Of a DNA stretch of 64,000 nt, positions 53,847 through 60,989 are shown one piece after another. Origin of the DNA: Agriotes lineatus (lineage: Eukaryota > Arthropoda > Insecta > Coleoptera > Elateridae); NCBI GenBank assembly GCA_940337035.1, contig CALNHX010007729.1, positions 1 through 64,000 on the forward strand. The letters run 5' to 3'. The position numbers and the translations under genes are program-made. Within the stretch, counting starts at the first letter, position 1. Each line of letters opens with the position of its first letter. Below the pieces are notes generated by a model that did not search any database, was not told the origin of the DNA, and worked only from the letters and a program-made list of their open reading frames with translations.

Positions 53847-55046
53847 TTACAGTTGTTTAACTGCTTTTGACAATGCGTTGTAAGTAAAAACCCGATCGTG
53901 AAGAACGAGACAATACGCAGTTGTGTTGGCTGGCACGTTAGCGGAAGTTTCAAATTCAACACGAAAAACGACAGCGTTTGCATGAAGGTAGTATTTTTGA
54001 TGGGAACAATCGATTACAACAATGGGCGCCTTGTCTGCAAAGTCATGGCGGGAGAAGAAGGGCTCATCGATTTTGCTATAATAAGATGATTGAAACTTGG
54101 AATACATGTCGTATAATGTTGCGTAATGATTGAGTGCATAATTGTTATGTAAATTGTCGTATGGGAATCGTTCGGTGTTCAGATAAACTCGGAAATTAGT
54201 AAGACCAATTTTATCGAAATTAGCATTGTCTTTAGCGATTAGCCCCGAACGACCTGATTGAAACCCTACGATGACATATCTGGGGGTTTGTAATTTTGTG
54301 CTTGTAGCGATAGCGTGAGAATGTTGAGTCACAGCATGAACACCGGGTATGATATGAAGCTGCCAGCTGCGAAATGCGACTTGAGTGTCAATATTTTTAT
54401 CGATGTATTTGGTCAGGGCTAATTCTTGAGCAAGACCTGGAGTGATATGAGGAACCTTCCAATATAGTTTGTCAATCGTAACTTTAGCCGTTTCCCCTAC
54501 GGTAGCACTGAATACGGCGTCGGCATCGGTATTGCTGCGAATTAATACGAGTTCTTGTCGGATGTTAAGTATTACTTTACCATAATCTTCGGCGAATCCT
54601 AACAGCATTCTCAACGGTATGCAGGCACTAAAGTTACCTTCCTGATCGGTAATGGGAGGATCGCCGCCGGCAAACCAACCTGCATTTTGAAGCTTTTTAA
54701 CGTCAGCGAAACTGTAAGACACATATCCCTTAAGAGTAGACGTAATACCAGGTTTGGTGACAGAGTCGACAACGACGCCAGTGATTTCGTATCGGATTTC
54801 GCTAAATAAGTGAGCCAAACCATTGTTAAGGAATTTAGCCGTTGTAACTTCACCGTTTTCCTTCCGCAACTTTCCCTCTAGGTACAGATAGCTCAGGCCG
54901 GGAAGAGTTGACATATCTTCGGGAATTGGAATTCGAATTTCATCGTTATAGTCAAAACGGTTTGTATACGGTTGATGTGTGTGCAATTGATTGCTAATGA
55001 TAGAAGTGTCGACGAGGACTCGCTCTCCAATATTTAAAATACTCAT
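53847..55046 (-). CDS. MCP: Polinton major capsid protein (double jelly-roll)
   Basis: 399 aa, ATG at 55046. Recognisable blocks: DEIRIPIPEDMSTLPGLSYLYLEGKL, NNGLAHLFSEIRYEITG, PGITSTLKGYVSYS, IPLRMLLGFAEDYGKVILNIRQELVLIRS, FRSWQLHIIPG, TPRYVIVGFQSGR, NFRVYLNTERFPYDNL, YDMYSKFQSSYY and a C-terminal NVPANTTAYCLVLHDRVFTYN. This is the Polinton hexon-like protein (PY in older nomenclature), which builds the icosahedral shell as trimers with a double jelly-roll fold. Length is normal for arthropod Polintons. Frame intact. Confidence 0.92.
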   Translation of the reverse strand: MSILNIGERVLVDTSIISNQLHTHQPYTNRFDYNDEIRIPIPEDMSTLPGLSYLYLEGKLRKENGEVTTAKFLNNGLAHLFSEIRYEITGVVVDSVTKPGITSTLKGYVSYSFADVKKLQNAGWFAGGDPPITDQEGNFSACIPLRMLLGFAEDYGKVILNIRQELVLIRSNTDADAVFSATVGETAKVTIDKLYWKVPHITPGLAQELALTKYIDKNIDTQVAFRSWQLHIIPGVHAVTQHSHAIATSTKLQTPRYVIVGFQSGRSGLIAKDNANFDKIGLTNFRVYLNTERFPYDNLHNNYALNHYATLYDMYSKFQSSYYSKIDEPFFSRHDFADKAPIVVIDCSHQKYYLHANAVVFRVEFETSANVPANTTAYCLVLHDRVFTYNALSKAVKQL

Positions 55047-55200
55047 TACACTATTGTAAAGCCTAAGGACCGCAAGAAGTCTCTGTTTGCTTTAGTTAGC
55101 TGCGTGGCGGACGAAGCCCTACTGATCTTACGAGGGTGTGGGCGACGATTCTTATAGGAAGTGAAGCAGGGGCGGTACGGAGTGGTGAATTGAAAACCCA
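55047..55200. promoter_or_regulatory. Spacer upstream of the major capsid gene
   Basis: 154 bp between the MCP ATG and the stop of the minor capsid gene; no strong TATA box seen. Confidence 0.3.
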
Positions 55201-55890
55201 TTACAGTTTCTTTAAATGTAATGTTACCGTGACGGTCTCCTTACTAAAACTGACAGGATTATCCGATTGGTCTAGTATTTTAATAGTTAAGTTAGTGATC
55301 TGTTTCGTGCTGATCGGTAGATAGATGACTGGGTTAGGGGTTTCCACTATTTTGTACCCGGGTGGTACTATGGGGAAGAATTGGTGAATGATATGGCCGG
55401 GCTTACCATTTTTATATGAACCAACGGAGATGTTGCAATGAATAAGAATCGAGTTGATGTTCAAAATTTTCGTAACATGTTCAGCTGTGTGCCACCTATC
55501 TGCAGCATAAACTTTTTTCTCAAAGCCTAACATGTCCCGGATAGTATTGTCGCTTTGAAAGTCGATTGGAACGGTGGACTTTATTTCGGTTTTTAAGGTG
55601 CTGTTGTTTCCACGTAGCAGTACCTGTTTAACACCCGCATCAGAATCGAGTTGGTTATGTAAAAATTCAGCAATGTCCGTAATTTCATATGCTCCCTCCG
55701 GTATAATAATAGGAGGTTCTCCAACAAGATGAAATTCATTGTTGGGAGGTCTAACGTTTGGAATAGTATAGTAGGTTTCGAAACTTAACAATCCCAAGAC
55801 GTATTCGCTACCATCGTCTAAGAAAATGGGAGGGTCAAAATTTGCAGTAAGAACAGATGAATCTCCCGTAAGAGTGAATATACTGGACAT
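55201..55890 (-). CDS. mCP: Polinton minor capsid (penton-like) protein, single jelly-roll
   Basis: 229 aa from ATG at 55890 (the frame is open to a GTG at 55905). Blocks: IFTLTGDSSVLTANFDPPIFL, YVLGLLSFETYYTIPNV, IPEGAYEITDIAEFLHNQL, IRDMLGFEKKVY, ILNINSILIHCNISVGSYKNGK, HQFFPIVPPGYKIVETPNPVIYLPI and VTVTLHLKKL. This is the Polinton minor capsid protein (PX), forming pentameric vertices. It lies next to MCP, PRO and the PLA2 protein in the usual virion block. Intact. Confidence 0.9.
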   Translation of the reverse strand: MSSIFTLTGDSSVLTANFDPPIFLDDGSEYVLGLLSFETYYTIPNVRPPNNEFHLVGEPPIIIPEGAYEITDIAEFLHNQLDSDAGVKQVLLRGNNSTLKTEIKSTVPIDFQSDNTIRDMLGFEKKVYAADRWHTAEHVTKILNINSILIHCNISVGSYKNGKPGHIIHQFFPIVPPGYKIVETPNPVIYLPISTKQITNLTIKILDQSDNPVSFSKETVTVTLHLKKL

Positions 55891-55905
55891 GATGAAGCGC
55901 GACAC

Positions 55906-56298
55906 TTAAACTGACGACAAAAGCGGTTTCGCAAAGTTATATAAGAATTTGAGACACAAATGTCCGCATGTGTATGATGCGAGTTTTTGATATCTATTAG
56001 AGTTGTACATAATTGTGTTGTTGCTACCGTCGCTACGAAAGTAGTTTACTAATTCGGGAGGAGGTTGTAAGCGACCTATGCTATCGAAATACAGAACAAA
56101 TCGATCAGCTTTAACGTAGGCTGTCCAATGTGTGCCAGGTCCAACATCATCGTCTAAGTTAGTAACACCACATTCTCGTTGACGAATTTTGTCAGGTAGG
56201 GCATCTCGCATAAATATCCCCCTAAAATGGGGAATTTCTAAGCGTTTAACGTACTGTGCAATATCGATGTTCGTCAACGCTCGGCGTGGTAGCTTCAA
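55906..56298 (-). CDS. PRO: Adenain-like cysteine protease
   Basis: 130 aa from a TTG at 56298; the frame is open upstream to a TAA at 56368-56370 but contains no ATG before the internal M30, which lies after conserved residues. Catalytic set by position: H57 (GTHW), D72 (YFDSIG), Q104, C111 (YTCGHLCLKFL). N-terminal ALTNIDIAQYVKRL and HFRGIFMRDALP are typical of Polinton PRO. Ulp1/adenain proteases cleave capsid precursors during maturation. The start overlaps the end of the PLA2 gene by a few bases; a non-AUG start, reinitiation or a spliced leader would be needed. Confidence 0.88.
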   Translation of the reverse strand: MKLPRRALTNIDIAQYVKRLEIPHFRGIFMRDALPDKIRQRECGVTNLDDDVGPGTHWTAYVKADRFVLYFDSIGRLQPPPELVNYFRSDGSNNTIMYNSNRYQKLASYTCGHLCLKFLYNFAKPLLSSV

Positions 56299-57317
56299 CG
56301 GTAGTTTTTTGACTGATACGGTCGTAGATATAGCCCTTTTCCTCGAGCAATGGATTCCATAGCTTTGTTATGTCGCTCTTTTTCCTGGAGATCCTTTTTA
56401 GAAGCCTTTGAGTCGCCAACCGCTTTAGCGACTGCTGCAGCACCGCCTCCGAGAGACCCCAATGCTCCTAATGCAGCAAGTATGGGTACAAGCGGCAATA
56501 TACCTCCTCTCTTGGGAACAGGTACTACTCTAGAACGAATTCGGCGTTTCCTTCGCGATTTAAAAACGACCGCCCCTCCAATACGTTTACGCCTACTACA
56601 CCTTGTACGCTTCCGTTTTCTAGATACCCCCGTACCAAATTTTTGCGCAATACCGGCAATAGGTAGTGCGCGCTTTCGTTTCCGGGAGACTCTCACACCA
56701 ACAGTGGGTTGTGTACGCTTCCGTTTTCTAGATACTCCCGTACCAAATTTTTGTGCGGCAATAGGTAATGTACGCCTTCGTTTTCGGGGGGCCGTCACAC
56801 CAGCAGTGGGTAGTGTACGCTTCCGTTTTCTAGATACCCCCGTACCAAATTTTTGCGCGGCAATAGGTAGTGTACGTCTTCGTTTCCGGGGTGTTCCCAT
56901 AGCAGCAATGGGTTCTGTACGCTTCCGTTTCCGGGAGACTCCCATGCCGAGTTTGGTTTTCCCTTTCATAATCCCTGTAACAGCAAGAGCTGCCGCTCTT
57001 TCTCCAAGAGTAGAGTCTTTTGCTTTAACGCGTTCCCAAGCTTTCTGTGCAAGAACTTTATCCGCCGCGTGACGTGTCGAAAGATTGCTGGATTGTGAGT
57101 ATGCGATGTCGTGTTGCTTGCAAGCCTCGTCCAGAGGGTTTCTTCCTCGATCACCTCGAGAAAGTCGTTTGTTTAAACGAGTGCCAGGTCCGCAAAACTT
57201 GTAACCTGGTATATGTAATTCGAAAGGCAACTTGTCAATAAGGGTGTTCAACAAACCGCGACCTTTCCGTCTTACGATTCGACGACGACTACGAGTTTTA
57301 CGTCTAGTATAACTCAT
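56295..57317 (-). CDS. Phospholipase A2-like protein with basic repeats and pX-like tail
   Basis: 340 aa, ATG at 57317. (1) Arg-rich start (residues 4-18) and GRGLL at 19-23. (2) PLA2 core at 36-75: calcium loop Y39-x-F-C-G-P-G-T, then LDEAC-KQ-H69-D70-IAY, as in parvovirus VP1 and group XII-like PLA2. (3) Residues ~128-245: seven RKRKR/RKRRR cores alternating with TLPIAA and QKFGTGV, a DNA-level tandem repeat. (4) Hydrophobic Gly/Ala/Leu stretch GGILPLVPILAALGALGS (about 270-290), resembling the C-terminal segment of adenovirus pX and pVI-type core proteins. (5) Charged tail. Likely a virion protein combining membrane breach, DNA condensation and membrane insertion. Intact. Confidence 0.82.
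   Translation of the reverse strand: MSYTRRKTRSRRRIVRRKGRGLLNTLIDKLPFELHIPGYKFCGPGTRLNKRLSRGDRGRNPLDEACKQHDIAYSQSSNLSTRHAADKVLAQKAWERVKAKDSTLGERAAALAVTGIMKGKTKLGMGVSRKRKRTEPIAAMGTPRKRRRTLPIAAQKFGTGVSRKRKRTLPTAGVTAPRKRRRTLPIAAQKFGTGVSRKRKRTQPTVGVRVSRKRKRALPIAGIAQKFGTGVSRKRKRTRCSRRKRIGGAVVFKSRRKRRIRSRVVPVPKRGGILPLVPILAALGALGSLGGGAAAVAKAVGDSKASKKDLQEKERHNKAMESIARGKGLYLRPYQSKNYR
56590..56940 (-). repeat. In-frame tandem repeat in the PLA2 gene
   Basis: Blocks with CGTACCAAATTTTTG and GGAAACG.AAGCG.AC words recur about every 105 bp with half-repeats between, all in frame, encoding the basic cores. Copy number should vary between element copies. Confidence 0.75.
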
Positions 57318-57424
57318 CTTAAAGAAACGCTCGTCGAAGAGCGACTGACGATGTGAAGCTCAAAGGGGTAGATATATACTTAGCACAGCGCGGTTAGAAG
57401 CTAGTTCGCCCCCGTCCGAAAACG
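57318..57424. promoter_or_regulatory. Bidirectional promoter between virion and packaging blocks
   Basis: 107 bp between divergent ATGs. Contains a hairpin CGCTC-GTCGAA-GAGCG at about 57329-57344 and an AT-rich TAGATATATAC at about 57369-57379. Confidence 0.45.
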
Positions 57425-58123
57425 ATGAAGAACGTCAAACTTGTGAAACAAAAATGTTCGCTGCCGGTAGTAAATCATACAGTAAATTCCATGTCACAGA
57501 GGTTCAGACGACACGGCACTTTACTGGGTATAGGATGTAAAAGGGGGTTGATCATTGGTCCTTCCGGCTCTGGGAAAACCAATGCGATGATCAGTCTTTT
57601 GGTGCACCGCAATGGGGTGCGGTTTCACAACTTGTATTTGTATTCCAAAACCCTTGACCAACCTAAATACAAATTTCTGAAGATACTTCTGAAGTCACTA
57701 AAAGAAATCGGATTCTACGAATTCAGCGAGGGGTGTGAGGTTATCAAACCACACGAGGCGAAAGAAAATTCTGTTATTGTGTTTGATGATGTGGCATGCG
57801 ACACTCAAAGCATAATTAGAGATTATTTTAGTTTCGGACGTCATCGAAATATAGATTGTTTTTACCTCTGTCAGACTTACTCATCAATCCCGAAACAACT
57901 GGTACGAGATAATGCGAATATCATAATCGTATTCCGGCAAGACCACACCAATCTTAAACACATTTACGATGATCATGTAAACACAGACATGTCATTCGAA
58001 AAGTTTAAAAACTTATGTTCCCACTGTTGGATCAAAGATCATGGATTTTTAGTTGTCGACAAAGAAAGCGAAATCAACGCCGGTCGTTATAGAAAAGGGT
58101 TTGACAGTTATTTCACTATATAG
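57425..58123 (+). CDS. ATP: Genome-packaging ATPase (A32/FtsK-HerA type)
   Basis: 232 aa, ATG at 57425. Walker A GPSGSGKT at residues 45-52, Walker B SVIVFDD at 116-122, and the sensor-like CFYLCQTYSSIPKQLVRDNANIIIVF (145-170). This is the Polinton ATPase of the poxvirus A32 / PRD1 P9 superfamily, which drives DNA into preformed capsids. Length and order of motifs are normal. It starts the plus-strand packaging and integration block. Confidence 0.93.
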   Translation: MKNVKLVKQKCSLPVVNHTVNSMSQRFRRHGTLLGIGCKRGLIIGPSGSGKTNAMISLLVHRNGVRFHNLYLYSKTLDQPKYKFLKILLKSLKEIGFYEFSEGCEVIKPHEAKENSVIVFDDVACDTQSIIRDYFSFGRHRNIDCFYLCQTYSSIPKQLVRDNANIIIVFRQDHTNLKHIYDDHVNTDMSFEKFKNLCSHCWIKDHGFLVVDKESEINAGRYRKGFDSYFTI

Positions 58124-58179
58124 GCATGGACCACTGCTGTACAAATTATTAGTCTACGAACAACGACAGTAATAGCAAC

Positions 58180-59277
58180 ATGGACAAACGGTTAGTAAGC
58201 GATCTTATTAAAGCTAGAAAGGCTGTCAGGCGGAAATATGAAACTTTAAAAGCAGATATCGCCGAATCTCAGACGGCTCTTGCGGAGCAATTTAAACCAA
58301 TTTCCCAACCACTCACGGAATTGCTAACATCCATCAAGCAAGAAGGTGGTCAAACAATACAGCAAGAAGTAGGACCTATGCTGAGAACTATTAAACGGCG
58401 AGTGTCCACACCATCTATCCTACCCCGTCCGAGAAATGGCAATACCCCCGTACGAGCGTCAACCCCCGACATTGCCATTCCCGGACCGTCGACTTCGACG
58501 TTGGTAACATCCACACCTAGATTTCTTGACAGAGAAGTATTGTATGAGAGTTTACCGGATGAGGAGCAACAGGTGGAGGCTCAAGAAGAAGCGGCAATTG
58601 AAACTTCGGTAGCAGAGGCTAGAGAAACCGTGCGACAAATGATGGAACCGGAAGTTCTAGGGGAATACCTGGAACAGTTCTCAGGGTTAGCTAGAAAATA
58701 TATCGAGGGAATGATACGAGATACAGAGAGCAAGTACGATCTCCACTATGGAGTTCGATGGGACATAGACACTGATAAGTTTGCAATTGGGAATAAACAG
58801 CTTACTTTTGAGGGTCAGGACATGGTTATTACAGATCACGGCAATAGAATAGTATACAAAGGCACCCCCGGCTTTTACGAATTAATGTTCTTAAAGAAAC
58901 CGATAACTTATACAACCAAAGACCGTGAAAATTACTATGACATAGTGAACCGATCCGCCGCAAATCGTAAGAACTACGATCCAACCCAACAGATAAGCGG
59001 CAACGCCGGCGCAAAATATATGAAAGTAGTACGCCCCCTGGCTACATCCTCCGGCATTAGACAACCTACCAGAGCCGCATCGAGGGTGCAGCGTACCGGA
59101 AGGGGATTATTAACAGTAACCAATAAAAAAGTGGAATTTGTTCCTTGGAAAGATCCAAATTCATTAGTAGATCGTCTGCGCATATTACTAGCCTCTCAGG
59201 TAGCGGGGCACACCGGCCATTCCAACGAAATCGTAAGCATCACCCAAGCTCTACGAGAAGCAAAAATAATTCACTAA
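58180..59277 (+). CDS. Conserved Polinton protein, coiled coil + DUF8207-like C-terminal domain
   Basis: 365 aa, ATG at 58180. Residues 1-60 form a basic coiled coil (LIKARKAVRRKYETLKADIAESQ), 75-125 are Pro/Ser/Thr-rich (TPSILPRPRNGNTP, STSTLVTSTP), 125-155 acidic. The C-terminal domain (about 185-300) has YGVRWDIDTDKFAIGNKQL, RIVYKGTPGFYELMFLKKP and YYDIVNRSAANRKNY, which I associate with the DUF8207 family seen in arthropod genomes. GRGLL at about 306-310 matches the same string in the PLA2 protein. Probably a structural or scaffolding virion component; function unproven. Confidence 0.72.
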   Translation: MDKRLVSDLIKARKAVRRKYETLKADIAESQTALAEQFKPISQPLTELLTSIKQEGGQTIQQEVGPMLRTIKRRVSTPSILPRPRNGNTPVRASTPDIAIPGPSTSTLVTSTPRFLDREVLYESLPDEEQQVEAQEEAAIETSVAEARETVRQMMEPEVLGEYLEQFSGLARKYIEGMIRDTESKYDLHYGVRWDIDTDKFAIGNKQLTFEGQDMVITDHGNRIVYKGTPGFYELMFLKKPITYTTKDRENYYDIVNRSAANRKNYDPTQQISGNAGAKYMKVVRPLATSSGIRQPTRAASRVQRTGRGLLTVTNKKVEFVPWKDPNSLVDRLRILLASQVAGHTGHSNEIVSITQALREAKIIH

Positions 59278-59338
59278 GACGAGTACAAAAGCAGAGGACC
59301 TATTGAATTACGATCAGAAGGTGTTAGACGATAGAGTA

Positions 59339-59734
59339 ATGCCCATAGACAAATTTGGACGCCACTACCATAGCGCGCGCTACGGTTCTCATCGCAAACA
59401 TATCTTTATGAAAGTTCAAAATGTAAACCGACTCCATATAGAGGTACCACTGCTGCTAGTGGGGCGTGGTTATGATGAAAGCGGATATTCCAAAATTTTC
59501 GGTAATAATGAGTACATTTTTCCTTTAACGATCGGTGAGATCATAAGTGTTCAAGTCAACGGACCTTTGGTAGTATCACACATCAACGGCATCAAACACG
59601 ACACGCTTGTCGGTAAGACATTGCGGCGAGGAGATAAACTGAAATTCGAATCCATAAACACTAAGTTATACGTGCAACTGCTGCTTAAATGTCCCATAGC
59701 AGTCGATACAGCAACATTCGGCAATGAGTCCTAA
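59339..59734 (+). CDS. 'MPIDKFG' protein, intact copy
   Basis: 131 aa from ATG at 59339; the frame is open upstream to a TTG at 59303, but the paralogue at 51544 starts at the same MPIDKFG. Mixed beta-rich protein: HIFMKVQNVNRLHIEVPLLLVG, YIFPLTIGEIISVQV, VGKTLRRGDKLKFE and YVQLLLK. The run of short strands could be a small beta-barrel or jelly-roll. The 3' end overlaps the integrase ATG by 11 bases. It has a broken paralogue in the accessory arm. I recall similar small proteins in other insect Polintons but no assigned function. Confidence 0.7.
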   Translation: MPIDKFGRHYHSARYGSHRKHIFMKVQNVNRLHIEVPLLLVGRGYDESGYSKIFGNNEYIFPLTIGEIISVQVNGPLVVSHINGIKHDTLVGKTLRRGDKLKFESINTKLYVQLLLKCPIAVDTATFGNES

Positions 59735-60653
59735 GGAGGATCTAGTTGCAGAACTTCACAAACCAGCGCGAAGAAATTTCAAGAGACGACGGGTGATTCT
59801 CAAAGGATTGCATGATTTACTACAAGCGGATTTGGTGGAGATGCAACCATATGCACGAAGCAATAAAGGTTATCGATACATTTTAGCTGTTATTAATGCG
59901 TTTTCTAAATACTTGTGGGCTCTCCCGGTAAAACGGAAAACGGGAAAAGATGTAGCAGCAGCTATGCGAAAAGTTCTTGCTAATATGAAGGTATCTCCAA
60001 AAAACGTACAAACCGATTTGGGAAAAGAATTTTATAACAGCGATTTTCAAGCATTGATGCGACGTTACAAGATAAATCATTACAGCACGTATTCAACTAT
60101 GAAAAGCAGCATCATAGAAAGATGTAACCGCACCCTTAAGAACATGATGTGGAAGCAGTTTAGTTTGCAAGGGTCCTACAAATGGTTGGACATTCTGCCC
60201 CAACTTTTAAGCAAATATAACACAACCAGGCATAGCACAACAGGTATGAGGCCGGCTGAAGTTAATCTTAAAAATGCCAAACGTCTGTTACACACCGTGT
60301 ACAGCCACACAAAAACTGTAGATCCGACACCTCAAAAGTTTCATAAAGGAGATTCTGTACGCATTAGTAAATATCGCTCGATATTTAGCAAAGGCTACAC
60401 ACCCAGCTGGAGCAACGAAATATTCAAAATAGCCACAGTGCGACTTACAAATCCTACCACCTACAGACTCACCGATCAGGAAGGGCAAGAAATCAAAGGT
60501 GGATTTTACGAGCACGAATTACAGAAAACCAAACACTCGGACGTATACCTGGTAGAAAAGGTGTTGAAGAAGAAGGGTAATCAGCTTTACGTAAAGTGGT
60601 TGGGATTCGATAATCGTCACAATTCCTGGATATCCAAAAACAATGTTGTATAA
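59724..60653 (+). CDS. INT: Polinton integrase with C-terminal chromodomain
   Basis: 309 aa, ATG at 59724. Retroviral-type rve core: D36 (LLQADLVEM), D98 (VQTDLGKEF) and E132 (SIIERCNR) form the DDE triad. No zinc-binding HHCC domain before the core, as usual for this family. An SH3-like segment (FHKGDSVRISKYRSIFSKGYTPSWSNEIF) follows. A chromodomain closes the protein (about 268-309: VYLVEKVLKKKGNQLYVKWLGF...SWI), which may steer integration to marked chromatin. It catalyses insertion with a 6-bp target duplication in known Polintons. Intact; AATAAA at 60681. Confidence 0.93.
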   Translation: MSPKEDLVAELHKPARRNFKRRRVILKGLHDLLQADLVEMQPYARSNKGYRYILAVINAFSKYLWALPVKRKTGKDVAAAMRKVLANMKVSPKNVQTDLGKEFYNSDFQALMRRYKINHYSTYSTMKSSIIERCNRTLKNMMWKQFSLQGSYKWLDILPQLLSKYNTTRHSTTGMRPAEVNLKNAKRLLHTVYSHTKTVDPTPQKFHKGDSVRISKYRSIFSKGYTPSWSNEIFKIATVRLTNPTTYRLTDQEGQEIKGGFYEHELQKTKHSDVYLVEKVLKKKGNQLYVKWLGFDNRHNSWISKNNVV

Positions 60654-60989
60654 CTTATTATGATTCTATAGAACTCTTTCAATAAAACACTTTTTTTGTT
60701 TTACTACCATTTATTTTCTTTAAATAAAAACTTTTTATGTTTTACAGTAATTTATTATTGTAAATGCTGAACATGAGTGACTACAGTGTTAAATAACAAA
60801 TATACTTGGTAATGCGGACCCAAACAATCAGATTTTTTGTAAAATTTAACTTACTACCTCTATCATACAAGCTAGTGTTCTTAACCTATACTATAATTGC
60901 TATACAATAACTAAACCTACAAAGTACAAGAAAGCCGTGTAGGACCTCTGCTGTTAAGTAATAACGAATACTGTTCCGCGAACATATTG
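60654..60989. terminator. Convergent 3' region of INT and PolB
   Basis: AATAAA at 60681-60686 for the integrase gene, further TAAATAAAAAC at about 60720; no gene. The PolB stop is at 60990. Confidence 0.6.

Noticed and set aside
56350..57072. 240-codon plus-strand frame over the PLA2 gene
   Set aside because: Antisense shadow of the repeat-rich, GC-richer PLA2 coding sequence, which has clear domains on the minus strand.
59303..59338. Upstream extension of the MPIDKFG gene
   Set aside because: Begins at TTG; the paralogue starts at the Met aligned with 59339, so the shorter start was chosen.
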